Below are positions 15,171 through 24,392 of a DNA stretch of 37,235 bases, one piece after another; within the stretch, counting starts at the first letter, position 1; every line of letters begins with the position of its first letter. Both the position numbers and the translations under genes were made by a program. Source of the stretch: Myxococcales bacterium (lineage in GTDB: Bacteria > Myxococcota_A > Bradymonadia > UBA7976 > UBA1532); the NCBI GenBank assembly GCA_009692505.1, contig SHZC01000025.1, positions 1 to 37,235 of the forward strand. The letters run 5' to 3'. The notes beneath the pieces were generated by a model, which was not told the origin of the DNA, made no database searches, and worked only from the letters and a program-made list of their open reading frames with translations.

Positions 15171-17058
15171 GTTTAAAGCGGGGCTGACCTTTGGGCTCGT
15201 CGTGCTCGCGTGCTCGCCTTCGCCCCCGTCCGTCGGCGCGGAGCTCCTGGCCGTCGACGCCCCGGTGTTTCCCACCGACTCGACCGCATCGCTCGTCGAC
15301 CTCGGGAGTGCGGATCGGGTGGCCCTCGACGTGGTGACCGAGGGCGATGCTCCGGGTGTACCGACTGGACGGTTGCTGCTCAATGAGGTCATCGCGAGCC
15401 CGGCCGAGGGCGAAATCGACGGCGTCGAGCTCGTCGCCGTGGACGGAGACGTCGAGCTCTGGCGTTACCTGATCGTCGACGATCAGGTCGGTCGTGCGCC
15501 CTCCCCGCTGCCCGGCGACAGGCTCGCCGTCGGGCACTATCTCTGGCTTGAGGCGGACGGCGAGACGCACGGCGAGCTTGGGCTCCGCCTGCCCTTCAAG
15601 CTCGGCCGCGACGACGCCTTGACGCTGCTGCGTGATGGCTTCCCCGTCGATACGATTGACTGGAACGCGGGCGACGCGGTGCAAGGCGAGAGCTTCGGCC
15701 GACTCCCGGACGGCACGGGGCCCTGGCAGCTCCTCAGACCCACTCGCGGACTCCCCAACGCGAGTCGCGTCGCCTTGACCTCGCCGTTTGAAGGGGACCG
15801 CGTCGTCGAGGTCCGCCTGAGCCTCCTCGAGCGCGAGCACGCCTCTTTGCTCTCACAGCCGGAGGTCAGGGCGAGCTATCGGGCGGGCCTCGTCTTCGAC
15901 GGTGTGAGCCTCGAGGACGTCGTCGTCGAGCCGGGTCTCGGCGAGCGGCCCGCGTGGGTCATCACCCTCGATGGCCTCGTGCCCGGGCAGTCGCTCGAAG
16001 GCCGCAGACGTCTGCAGCTCGAGCCGGGCGACGACAACGCCTCCTGCCTTCGCGGCGCGCTCGCCTCCGAGGTGGCTCGCGCCTTTGGCCTGCCCGCGCC
16101 GCGCTCCGGCTTCGCCGAGGTCTACGTCAACGAGCGTCCTCTGGGCCTCTACTGCCTCGCTGAGCCCCTCGATCCGGTCTTCTTCGAGGCCCACTTCGGC
16201 AGCACCGCCGGCACCTATTACCAGGCGGAGCTCCCCGCGGGCGACCTCGTCTACCGGGGCCGGGAGATCGACGCGTACGACGGTCTCAGCGTCATTGGTG
16301 AGGCAAGAAGTGATCACCACGCGTTCCTCGACCTCGTCAGGGCGCTCAACGCCGGTGATCCCGCGACGTACGCGCTCGTCATGGATGTCGAGCTCACCTT
16401 GCGCCACCTGGCCTTGCAGGCGGTCACCTCCAGCCTGGACGGGGCGCTCGGCTCGGCGAGGGGCTATGGGCTCTTCGCGCCGCTGAGTTGGGGCGGGACG
16501 TTCGCCTTTTTGATGCCGAACCTCAGCCGCAGCCTCGGCGGTTTTACTTGCGGTTGCGCCCCATCGGAGGTGCTCAACTTTCCGATTGACGCGAGCGTCT
16601 GTGGGCTACTCTCGGACCGGCCGCTCTTTCGGCGCCTCATGGAGGTGCCCGCGCTCAAGGCCCGCTATCGGGAGCTCGTCTCGGAGTTGGTCGCTGGCCC
16701 CTTCGCCGAGGGTCAGATGGAGGCGCGCCTCGAGCGGTTCCTAACCGTCGTGTCCCCGTTCGTCGACGCGGGTGAAGCGGACCTGGTCGGCCTGCGCGGT
16801 TTCCTCCGGGACCGCCCGGACCTCGTACGCGCCCAACTCGACTCGGCCGAGCTTTCGACCACGCGGCCGGCGTGCGCGCTCTTGGCCCCGATCCGAGCGG
16901 CCCCTCTCTGTGGCGATGCGAGCTGTGACGTGGCCGAGCGCGAGCAGCCGGGCTCATGCCGGGACGACTGCGAGGACCCGGTCGTCGAGGTCTGCGGCGA
17001 TCGTCTCTGCGAGGCGCGCGAGCGGTTTGAAGGACGCTGCGATGAGGACTGCGACTGA
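15133..17058 (+). CDS. CotH-like lipoprotein, probably a catalytically dead paralogue
   Basis: 641 residues from ATG 15133, with GGAGG 6 nt upstream, inside the previous gene's end. Signal peptide with lipobox VLAC at Cys27. A lamin-tail-like region (~75-215, LLLNEVIASPAEGEIDGVEL, FGRLPDGTGPWQLL) is followed by a CotH-like domain (~220-570, VYVNERPLGLYCLAEPLDP, AGTYYQAE). Where the two CotH proteins at the left of the window have PWG(M/T)D, this one reads MPNLSRSLGG: the aligned Asp is Ser465, so kinase activity is doubtful. The C-terminus has two Cys-rich repeats (LCGDASCDVAEREQPGSCRDDC and a second copy) of the kind that end many exported myxobacterial proteins. Confidence 0.85.
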   Translation: MRRCTRSIDRRFRFKAGLTFGLVVLACSPSPPSVGAELLAVDAPVFPTDSTASLVDLGSADRVALDVVTEGDAPGVPTGRLLLNEVIASPAEGEIDGVELVAVDGDVELWRYLIVDDQVGRAPSPLPGDRLAVGHYLWLEADGETHGELGLRLPFKLGRDDALTLLRDGFPVDTIDWNAGDAVQGESFGRLPDGTGPWQLLRPTRGLPNASRVALTSPFEGDRVVEVRLSLLEREHASLLSQPEVRASYRAGLVFDGVSLEDVVVEPGLGERPAWVITLDGLVPGQSLEGRRRLQLEPGDDNASCLRGALASEVARAFGLPAPRSGFAEVYVNERPLGLYCLAEPLDPVFFEAHFGSTAGTYYQAELPAGDLVYRGREIDAYDGLSVIGEARSDHHAFLDLVRALNAGDPATYALVMDVELTLRHLALQAVTSSLDGALGSARGYGLFAPLSWGGTFAFLMPNLSRSLGGFTCGCAPSEVLNFPIDASVCGLLSDRPLFRRLMEVPALKARYRELVSELVAGPFAEGQMEARLERFLTVVSPFVDAGEADLVGLRGFLRDRPDLVRAQLDSAELSTTRPACALLAPIRAAPLCGDASCDVAEREQPGSCRDDCEDPVVEVCGDRLCEARERFEGRCDEDCD

Positions 17059-17180
17059 CGGTGCGCCCCGCGTCTCCGCTGAGGGCCCGTCGGCTGTAGG
17101 CAAACGCTGATGCGAGCTTCGTTCCGGTTGCCCACGACGCGGTTCGCCGGATAGCGTCCCGCCGCGAAACGACGAAAACC

Positions 17181-17304
17181 ATGCTTTTGTAAACTTCTCG
17201 AGAAGTCTAACGGCCGTCGCGGTCTCATTGCTCCTTGCGAGCGCCTGCGTGACGCCCACGGAGGGCGGCGGCGAAGAGCCGACCGCGGCGCGCCGGGTGG
17301 GCAG
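17181..17304 (+). other. Out-of-frame lipoprotein signal for the downstream TSP3 protein
   Basis: From 17189 one frame reads VNFSRSLTAVAVSLLLASAC followed by an acidic Gly-rich linker, a textbook lipoprotein signal, but it stops at TGA 17306-17308 and has no start codon of its own. The ATG at 17181 is out of frame with it by one base: one extra T in the run at 17185-17188 would join them as MLFVNFSRS. A second one-base shift between about 17260 and 17295 is needed to join the linker to the TSP3 reading frame. The signal therefore belongs to the next gene and is cut off by two apparent one-base losses or errors. Confidence 0.65.
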
Positions 17305-19260
17305 GTGACCCTGGACGCGGGCGAAGTATTGGGCGGCACGGACGTCCAAGCGCCGGTGCCTGATCTTGGAGTGAGAGACGCGATGGGTGGAACGCCGGCC
17401 GATGGGTCGCTGCGGGAGGGCGATTCGTCGCTGCGGGAGGGCGATTCGTCGCTGCCGGAGGCCGACGGCGTCGACGATGCGATAGACAACTGCCTTGACC
17501 ATCCGAACAATAATCAAGCCGACGACGATCAGGACGACTTGGGCAACGCCTGCGACAACTGCCTGAACGATCCGAACGCCGACCAGCTAGACACCGACGA
17601 AGACGGCGCGGGAGATCTCTGCGACCAAGACGACGCGGACGGCGATGGCGTGCCGGATCTGCGCGACGATTGCCCGCGAGCCTTCGATCCCGCGCAGGCC
17701 GATCTCGACCGGGATGGCATCGGCACCGCGTGTGATAACTGCCCCGAGACGCCGAACAACGCCCAGATCGACGCCGACGGCGACGGCATCGGCGACGCCT
17801 GCGAGCGCGTGGGTGACGACGACGGGGACGACGTGTCCGACGCCGACGATATATGCCCCCGGGTCTTCAATCCCGACCAGGCGGACGGGGACGAAGATGG
17901 CCGCGGCGACGCCTGCGACAACTGCCCGGGTGTGCCGAACTTCAGCCAGCTCGACGACGACGGTGACGGGACCGGCGACCTCTGCGAGGGCCTCGACTCG
18001 GACGGCGATCGCGTGCCCGACGACGTCGACGTCTGCCCGCGGATCGTCGATCCCTTGCAGCAGGAGTTCGATGGCGATGTCTGTGACGGCTGTCCGTTGG
18101 TGGCCGACGCGGCGCAGTCCGACGCCGACCTCGATCTTGTGGGGGACGCCTGCGACAACTGCGCCTTGGCCTCCAACGTTGATCAGCTGGATGCCGACCG
18201 CGACGGCACGGGCGACGCGTGTGAGGCCCCGCCTGCGCTCCTCGAGATCCGGATGGTCTGGGCCGAGGTGGACGCTGACGTGGACCTGCACGTCCTCAGC
18301 CCTCAGGGGCGCCTCCTCGTCAGCCCGAACGATCTCTACTCTGCCAACCGAAGCCCGGCCTGGGCACCCGGCGCGGTTCACACCGACTCGCTCGCCGCCC
18401 CTGCGCCCGAGACCATGACCATCCCGGTGCTCGACCGGGGCCTCTATATCCTCGACGCCCTGCTCTCCGCGAACCGCCAGAGCTTGGAGGTCCACCCGAC
18501 GATCACCGCGCGGTGCAACGGCGTCGAGACGCTGCTTGGGCCATCGACCCTGGTCGAGCCCTTCTCGGGCGGCATCGCAGGCGCGGACGTCTGGCAGGTC
18601 GCGACGATCTCCATGCCGGGCTGTGTCGTCCGCGTCTGCGCCGAGGGCGTCTGCGCGGACGCAGCCTGCGGCGTGGACCTCTGCGATCCGGTCACGGGGG
18701 TGTGCCGGGTGCCCGGGCTGCTCTGTGAGCCGTGCGCCGATGTCTCCGAGTGCAACCTCGGCGCGACCGGCCGCTGCGTCACCAACCCCTTCGATCAGGC
18801 GGCGAGCTTCTGCACGACGACTTGCCCCGCGGCCGGGTGCCCCGTCGGTCACGTCTGCACCGAGGACGCCAACCGAGTCTCCGTCTGCATTCCGCTGAGC
18901 GGCGCGTGTCTCGACCTCTGCGCCGGACCCCCAGTCGTGGCCTGCGACGACGTCTTCTCGCCCCCGTACTGTGACGCGCTGACGGGGGAATGCTCGGACA
19001 TCGAGTGCCGCTACAACCGCGGCTGCCTGCAGTCGGAGTACTGCCGGATGGACCAGAACGCCTGCGTGGCCGCGGGTGGCGGCATCGCCCTCGAAGGCGC
19101 CGCCTGCCAGAGCAGCGCGAACTGCCCGGCGGGCCTCGCGTGTTTCCTCGTCGAGAGCCGCTGCGTCCGCAAGCGCGATGGCACTCCTGACTGCGTCGCG
19201 AGCGGCGGAGGGGTCTGCACGATGTCCGCGGACACCCAGCTTCGCTTCTGCGTTCGCTAA
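17305..19260 (+). CDS. TSP3-repeat, DUF2135-like, Cys-rich surface protein (signal displaced by frameshift)
   Basis: 651 residues in the open frame from GTG 17305, but the true start is probably ATG 17181 (see the displaced signal). Residues ~61-309 contain nine thrombospondin type-3 repeats (C-x-x-x-x-x-P-x-Q-x-D-x-D-x-D-G-x-G-D-x-C), each expected to bind calcium. The seventh is four residues short. Residues ~312-438 form a DUF2135-like domain (MVWAEVDADVDLHVLSPQG), also found in the lipoprotein at 22842-24392. The remaining ~210 residues hold about 30 cysteines in short knots (CADAACGVDLCDPVTGVCR, CPAGLACF). Probably a rigid calcium-stabilised stalk with a binding head. It ends 10 nt from the convergent kinase gene. 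Confidence 0.85.
   Translation: MTLDAGEVLGGTDVQAPVPDLGVRDAMGGTPADGSLREGDSSLREGDSSLPEADGVDDAIDNCLDHPNNNQADDDQDDLGNACDNCLNDPNADQLDTDEDGAGDLCDQDDADGDGVPDLRDDCPRAFDPAQADLDRDGIGTACDNCPETPNNAQIDADGDGIGDACERVGDDDGDDVSDADDICPRVFNPDQADGDEDGRGDACDNCPGVPNFSQLDDDGDGTGDLCEGLDSDGDRVPDDVDVCPRIVDPLQQEFDGDVCDGCPLVADAAQSDADLDLVGDACDNCALASNVDQLDADRDGTGDACEAPPALLEIRMVWAEVDADVDLHVLSPQGRLLVSPNDLYSANRSPAWAPGAVHTDSLAAPAPETMTIPVLDRGLYILDALLSANRQSLEVHPTITARCNGVETLLGPSTLVEPFSGGIAGADVWQVATISMPGCVVRVCAEGVCADAACGVDLCDPVTGVCRVPGLLCEPCADVSECNLGATGRCVTNPFDQAASFCTTTCPAAGCPVGHVCTEDANRVSVCIPLSGACLDLCAGPPVVACDDVFSPPYCDALTGECSDIECRYNRGCLQSEYCRMDQNACVAAGGGIALEGAACQSSANCPAGLACFLVESRCVRKRDGTPDCVASGGGVCTMSADTQLRFCVR
17407..17463 (+). 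repeat. 21-bp tandem repeat, ~2.7 copies, in linker
   Basis: Two exact 21-bp copies (17407-17427 and 17428-17448) and a partial diverged third encode SLREGDS / SLREGDS / SLPEAD, an acidic linker just before the TSP3 repeats. Confidence 0.85.
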
Positions 19261-19270
19261 ACGCGGGACT

Positions 19271-22200
19271 TCAGCGGGCGACCGCGCCGAGCGCGACCGC
19301 TTCGGGTGAAGGCGCCGCGCCGACGTCTCGGAGCATATTCGCGGCCTTGAGTGCGTCCGCCTGGCGCTCTTGGGGATCGGTCCGGGCGACGGACAGGACA
19401 TGAGCTGCGGCGGCCCGAACGCAGGGCTCGCCCGGCCGGGACACGAAGCGCTCCAGGCGTTCGACGACGGCTGCGGGCTGACCGCCGGCGAGCTCGCTGA
19501 CCGCCGTCAGCACCTCCAGCCAGCCGATCGGTGGGGGGGCGACGAGGCGTAAAAGGCGGAGTCGTTCCTGAAGGGCCTCTCGGGCCGAGGGCAGGCCGAC
19601 GACGTCCCGGGATCGCCAACGCTCGGCGGTGCGAACGGCGGCGATGCGCGCGTGGAGGAGCGCGGTCTCATTGGCTGGACCGCGTCGCTGCAAGAGACGC
19701 TGATAAGGCGCGTACTCCTCGAGGCGGCGAAGGGCCGCGGCCCCTTGTGCGGCCCCGCTCGATACGAAGGCGTGGCGTGCCCGGGCCAAGGCGACGTGTA
19801 CGACCGGAAGCGTCAACGGCTCCTTCGGCCATGCCGCGTCGGCCTCAAGCAGGCGGCGCTCAGCGGCCTGATGTTCTCCGCTCTCCAGATGCACGAGCGC
19901 GGACAGACGGCAGATCTGGACCCAGAGTAAGGGCAGCCCCCGAAGCCGACTCTCGGCGTTGAGCGCGCGCACGCGTTGCCGGGCCCCGTTGAGGTCTCCG
20001 AGGTCGAGCGCGAGCTCAGTCCGCAGGAGGCGAAGGCGAACGTGGGCAGGGTCCTTCTCGGCGTCGGCCAGACGCGAGAGCCCCTCGTCGACGACGGCAC
20101 GAGCGTCGGCGAACTGCCCCTCGGCGCGCAGCATCGACGCCCGAACGAAGACCGCCAGACGCAGATCATGGGTCTGAAGGGTCGCCTCTCGCCACAGCTT
20201 GGTCGCTCGAACCGCGAAGCGACCCGTGGCGTCGATGTCCACGGCGAGGAGCGCGCGCACGAGCGACGCGTGGGGGGTGTCGAGGTTTTGGAGCAAAGCC
20301 TCGGCGCGGCTGGGATCCATCGGGACCAGCAGCTCGGCGAGCCGCGCGCGCGCTGGACCCAGGGGCAGGGAGGGTTCTTCGAGGATGAAGGCCGAATACT
20401 GCCCGGCGAGCAGTCGCATCTCGGCGCGCAGCAAGTGGAAGTGGCCGTCGCCCCCCGGCCGCTGGTCCTCTCTAGGCGGCCTTTGGCCGGAGAGCAATCG
20501 GTCAATCGAAGCGGCGGCCTCGACGAACCGACCGGCCCGCGCGAGGGCGTCGATGTGTTTCTCGCGCAAGTCCAGCTCGTCGGTGCCCGCCGGAGGCGTG
20601 TTGACGACCAGACCGAGCAGATCGGCGGCGCGCCCGTCGTGGCCTGCCAGACGCGCCTCCTCGGCCGCCTTGAGCGCGAACCCCGGCGCGCGTCCCGGCT
20701 CGCCTGCGAGGGCCCAGTGGTGAGCGATCGCGGCGGCAGGACCACCGGCGGCCTCATAGGCTTGGGCGAGCCTTGAGTGCACCTGATTCAGCTCCTCGGT
20801 CGAGACGTTGCGGCGCACGAGCTCCATGAGGCGGGCATGGACGGGCGAGACCGTCACCTCGCCCTCTGCGTTGGCGAAGGTCCGCACGAGGTCCTCGGAG
20901 TCGAGGCGGTCGAGCGCCTCGTACATGACGTCGGCGGCCAACATCGACGCCCCTTGCAGGACCGATCCCGGCAGCGCGTACCGACCGGCGCTGACGACGT
21001 GCAAGACCGTCCGGGCGAAGCCGTCGAGTCGGGCGACGGTCTGCTGCACGAGCGCGTCGACTCTGGGGACCGGCGCGCTGGGGTCGCGCAGCATGGCCTG
21101 CAGGAGGCTCGTCAGAAAGAGCGGGTCGCCCCCGGACTCAGCATGGAGTTGGTCGGCCTGAGCCGGGGTCGAGAGGGGCAGATGGGTCTGGATGAGGCGG
21201 CGCGTCTCGTCGGGCAAGAGCGGCAGCAGGGGCAGCCGCTGCGCGTTGGGCGAGTGGTCGATTTGGTCCATGAACTGCGAGACCCGGCTATCGGGGACGA
21301 TCGCCTCCGGGCGCACCGTGATGAGAAAGAGAATGGGGGGCGTGAAGGCGGGCTTGAGCAGATGCTCGAGCAGCTCCAGCGTGACGTCGTCGGCCAGATG
21401 CAAGTGCTCCAGGACGATGACGAGCAGTCGCTTGCGGCAGAGCTCGGTGAGCAGCGCGGCGAGGCCAGCAGCGGCGTACGGCCCGCCTGGTGGATGCTCG
21501 TCCATGCCGACGTGGTAGCTCTTCGGTAACAGCTCGCTGAGAAAGGGGAACGTCGTCATGGTGGCCGCGCGGTCGATCGCCGGCAGCGCCCGGAGCGCTT
21601 CGGCCGTGCTGCGCCGCCAAGCCTCGGCGATGCGCTCGACGATCGTATCCAACCCCCGCGCGGCGACGTGGTCTCGATGCACACAGACGCCGGAGAACTG
21701 CACGGCTTCGAAGATTCGGGCCTCCGCGCAGAAGGCCTTGGCGAGCGCGCTCTTGCCGCTCCCGCTCGGGCCCTCGAGCACGACCGTTCGCCCGTGTCCC
21801 CCACGCACAGCCTCGAGTGCCTCGTGCAGAACCTTGCGAGCTTGGCGTCGACCGACAAACTCCAGCTCCACGGCGAGCTCGACGTCCATCTCCTCGCCGA
21901 GCATCTCCAGGGCCTCTCGCGCGCTCGGTCGCTCGGCCGGATCCTTCTCCAGGAGGTACATACACACCAAGGCGAGCTGGGGATCGATGCCCGGCACGCG
22001 CTGCACGAGCGAGGGCGGCTTGGTATTGCGATGAAGGCCCATGACGAGCTGCGGCTCGCCATCAAAAGGCGGCACCCCCGCGAGCAGCTCATAGAGCACG
22101 ACGCCCGCCGCATAGACGTCGGTCGCGGTCGTCACGCGCGAGCCCTGAGACTGCTCGGGGCTCATGTACGTGGCGGTCCCAAAGACCTGAGAGAGGCTCT

Positions 22201-22732
22201 GACCCTCGCTGCCCGGCAGGAGCTCTTTGACGATGCCGAAGTCGAGGATCTTGGTGACGCCGTTCTTGTCGACCATCACGTTGGACGGCTTGAGATCCCG
22301 ATGAATGCAGCCGTGGGCGTGCATATACGCGAGCCCTCGGAGGAGCTGCACGAACGCCGCGCGAATCCGCGCCTGCCGCTTGGGCAACGCGAGGATCTTG
22401 GGGTCCTCGTAGATGGCGTTCGACTCATTGATGTGAACGTAGAGGTCGACGCCCTCGATCAGCTCCATCGTGTAGAAGTAGCGCCCGTCCTCGTTGTGGA
22501 GGTCGTAGAGGGTCACGAGGTTGCGGTGGTGGAGGCGGGCGATGGCCCGGAACTCGCGTTTGAAGTAGTGCAGCGCCCGCGGGTAGCTGAACTTCAGGAC
22601 CTTGAGCGCGAGCTCTCGTCGGCGCACCGGGTCGAAGACGACAAAGACGTCTCCCATCCCGCCACCGCCGACGGGCTTCATGATCTCGTAGCGCCCAGCG
22701 CGCTGGGTGCCTAGTGGGAGTGGACCGTTCAT
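19271..22732 (-). CDS. Ser/Thr protein kinase fused to STAND-type ATPase and helical repeats
   Basis: 1153 residues from ATG 22732 (MNGPLPLGTQRAGRYEIMK); the frame is open further upstream but has no kinase-like sequence there. A complete Hanks-type kinase domain covers ~14-285: glycine loop GGGGMGDV (22-29), Lys44 in ALKVL, catalytic HRDLKPSN (144-151), DFG (164-166) and the APE-equivalent SPEQ. It is followed by an AAA_16/STAND-type ATPase with Walker A GPSGSGKS (321-328) and Walker B-like LLVIVLEHLHLADD. The last ~500 residues are Ala/Leu/Arg-rich helices, probably TPR-like. No membrane segment, so a cytoplasmic signalling hub. Similar fusions are common in myxobacteria; the input signal is unknown. 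Divergent from the DUF2135-like lipoprotein across 109 nt. Confidence 0.93.
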   Translation of the reverse strand: MNGPLPLGTQRAGRYEIMKPVGGGGMGDVFVVFDPVRRRELALKVLKFSYPRALHYFKREFRAIARLHHRNLVTLYDLHNEDGRYFYTMELIEGVDLYVHINESNAIYEDPKILALPKRQARIRAAFVQLLRGLAYMHAHGCIHRDLKPSNVMVDKNGVTKILDFGIVKELLPGSEGQSLSQVFGTATYMSPEQSQGSRVTTATDVYAAGVVLYELLAGVPPFDGEPQLVMGLHRNTKPPSLVQRVPGIDPQLALVCMYLLEKDPAERPSAREALEMLGEEMDVELAVELEFVGRRQARKVLHEALEAVRGGHGRTVVLEGPSGSGKSALAKAFCAEARIFEAVQFSGVCVHRDHVAARGLDTIVERIAEAWRRSTAEALRALPAIDRAATMTTFPFLSELLPKSYHVGMDEHPPGGPYAAAGLAALLTELCRKRLLVIVLEHLHLADDVTLELLEHLLKPAFTPPILFLITVRPEAIVPDSRVSQFMDQIDHSPNAQRLPLLPLLPDETRRLIQTHLPLSTPAQADQLHAESGGDPLFLTSLLQAMLRDPSAPVPRVDALVQQTVARLDGFARTVLHVVSAGRYALPGSVLQGASMLAADVMYEALDRLDSEDLVRTFANAEGEVTVSPVHARLMELVRRNVSTEELNQVHSRLAQAYEAAGGPAAAIAHHWALAGEPGRAPGFALKAAEEARLAGHDGRAADLLGLVVNTPPAGTDELDLREKHIDALARAGRFVEAAASIDRLLSGQRPPREDQRPGGDGHFHLLRAEMRLLAGQYSAFILEEPSLPLGPARARLAELLVPMDPSRAEALLQNLDTPHASLVRALLAVDIDATGRFAVRATKLWREATLQTHDLRLAVFVRASMLRAEGQFADARAVVDEGLSRLADAEKDPAHVRLRLLRTELALDLGDLNGARQRVRALNAESRLRGLPLLWVQICRLSALVHLESGEHQAAERRLLEADAAWPKEPLTLPVVHVALARARHAFVSSGAAQGAAALRRLEEYAPYQRLLQRRGPANETALLHARIAAVRTAERWRSRDVVGLPSAREALQERLRLLRLVAPPPIGWLEVLTAVSELAGGQPAAVVERLERFVSRPGEPCVRAAAAHVLSVARTDPQERQADALKAANMLRDVGAAPSPEAVALGAVAR

Positions 22733-22841
22733 GCCGCGTGCGCATGATGTACCAAAAAGTGCGAACACGGCGTGACGATTGTCTGGCTTGCGCCCACTAA
22801 GGCCGCGCTTCGATACTCGCCGCCCGTGCCTGGAGGAACCC

Positions 22842-24392
22842 ATGAGACTCAGAGCCCTTCGACCTTACCTCGCGGCCTATGGCCTGATGGCGTTGGGCCT
22901 CGCGGCCTGCGGAGACGAGACAACCGGCGACAGCGGACCTGCACAGGAGCGACCGCGAGGGTCCGACGGACGAGTCCCCGGGGAGAACCCGGACCACGGG
23001 GCTAACGACGCGGCGGGCGACGAGGCGAGCGATGCAGTGGCAGCCCCATACGACGGCCTGCGCCCGCTCATGCCGCCCGACGCCGGGGAGTCTCAGCCCG
23101 AGTGTACGGACGACGGCTGCGGGCCGGGGAACGTCTGCTACGAGGGCGTCTGCCTCGAGGGCGAGCGCTGCATCGCTAACGACGACTGCCCGAGCGGTCG
23201 AATTTGCGTGGCGCGCATCTGCCTCGCCGATCCGGGCGCGACCGGGGGCCTCATCGCCGAGCCGCCTGCCCTCCAGTTCACCTACGCCGAGATTGGGCAA
23301 GACGTCTTTCGTAATACGACCCTAGTGAACAACGGGAACGCGGTGATTGAGGTCGCCTCGTTGACGCTCATGGGGTCGCCGCTCTTCACGCTCCAGGACG
23401 GGCCGGTCCTCCCGCTTCGCCTCGTGCCGGATCAACGCGTCGACGTCGCCGTTCACTTCCAACCGGACGACGAGAACGTCGAGGTCGGCGTGCTCATCGC
23501 GCAGACCTCCGATCCGGCCAAACCTCCGGTCGAGGTTCGGCTTCAGAGTGACCACAAGATGGTCGGCGGCGAGAGCCCCTGCTTGCAGATCCGACCCAAT
23601 CGCGCGGACTTTGGCGCGGTCTCGCGGGGCGACATCGGCCACCGCATGATCAACCTCGTGAGCTGCGGCAACGCCCCGGTCAGCGTCTTGCGGATCGGGC
23701 GCGGTCGGACGTTCTTAGGCGAGCTGTCCCCGCACTTCGGAATCGCGCAGATGCCGGCGTTCCCGCTTGTGCTCGCGCCCGGGCAGCAGCATGTCCTCGA
23801 CCTCACCTATGCGCCGGGACGCGCCGGGCTGGAGTCTGGTTTTTGGGATGTGACGAGCACGGATCCGGCGACGCCCGGGCAGCGGATTGACGTGACAGGG
23901 ATGTCAATCCCACCCGCGCTTGAGGACGTCGGCCTGCACATCCGCGTGTCCTGGGACACGGACCTCACCGATGTGGACACCCATGTGCTCTCCCCCGGAG
24001 GCCAGATGTGGTCCTGCGACGGCGACTGCTACTTCTCGAACCCGAACCCAGACTGGGGCGTGATCGGTCGATGGGAGGACGATGCCTTCCTCGACGTGGA
24101 CGACGTGGACGGTTTCGGCCCGGAGAACGTGAACATCCAGGAACCCATCGCCGGGACCTATCGCGTCCTCATCCACTACTGGGACACCCACGGCGGGGAC
24201 CGGCCCCAGACGACCGTCGAGGTGCTCAGCCACGGCAACCTGCTCGGCTCGTACGGCCCGGTCCGGATGAACGACGTGGACGATAATTGGTACGTCGTGG
24301 AGATTGACTGGCCCGCGGCCGTTCTCCGAGAGGACGGCGCCTATATGAACGAGGCGCGAGGCGACTTGTGTGGCGGTTTCAATTTCCCTTGA
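22842..24392 (+). CDS. Lipoprotein with Cys-rich knots, two ASH-type domains and a DUF2135-like domain
   Basis: 516 residues from ATG 22842, with GGAGGAA immediately upstream. Signal peptide ends in lipobox LAAC (Cys23). A low-complexity Asp/Ala linker leads to a Cys-rich knot (~85-130, CGPGNVCYEGVC, CPSGRICVARICL). Two immunoglobulin-like ASH/choice-of-anchor D domains follow (~137-240 and ~247-356; FTYAEIGQDVFRNTTLVNNG, FGAVSRGDIGHRMINLVSCG). The last domain (~364-497; VSWDTDLTDVDTHVLSPGG, then DDVDGFGPENV) is DUF2135/YfaP-like and related to the one in the TSP3 protein. Role unknown; the build suggests an outer-membrane or surface adhesion scaffold. Divergent from the Ser/Thr kinase gene, a hint of shared regulation. 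Confidence 0.88.
   Translation: MRLRALRPYLAAYGLMALGLAACGDETTGDSGPAQERPRGSDGRVPGENPDHGANDAAGDEASDAVAAPYDGLRPLMPPDAGESQPECTDDGCGPGNVCYEGVCLEGERCIANDDCPSGRICVARICLADPGATGGLIAEPPALQFTYAEIGQDVFRNTTLVNNGNAVIEVASLTLMGSPLFTLQDGPVLPLRLVPDQRVDVAVHFQPDDENVEVGVLIAQTSDPAKPPVEVRLQSDHKMVGGESPCLQIRPNRADFGAVSRGDIGHRMINLVSCGNAPVSVLRIGRGRTFLGELSPHFGIAQMPAFPLVLAPGQQHVLDLTYAPGRAGLESGFWDVTSTDPATPGQRIDVTGMSIPPALEDVGLHIRVSWDTDLTDVDTHVLSPGGQMWSCDGDCYFSNPNPDWGVIGRWEDDAFLDVDDVDGFGPENVNIQEPIAGTYRVLIHYWDTHGGDRPQTTVEVLSHGNLLGSYGPVRMNDVDDNWYVVEIDWPAAVLREDGAYMNEARGDLCGGFNFP

Noticed and set aside
17587..19401. 604-codon minus-strand reading frame opposite the TSP3 gene
   Set aside because: Low-complexity shadow of the repeats; the plus strand has nine clear TSP3 units and cysteine knots.
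21668..22714. 348-codon plus-strand reading frame opposite the kinase domain
   Set aside because: Antisense shadow; the minus strand carries all kinase and P-loop motifs.
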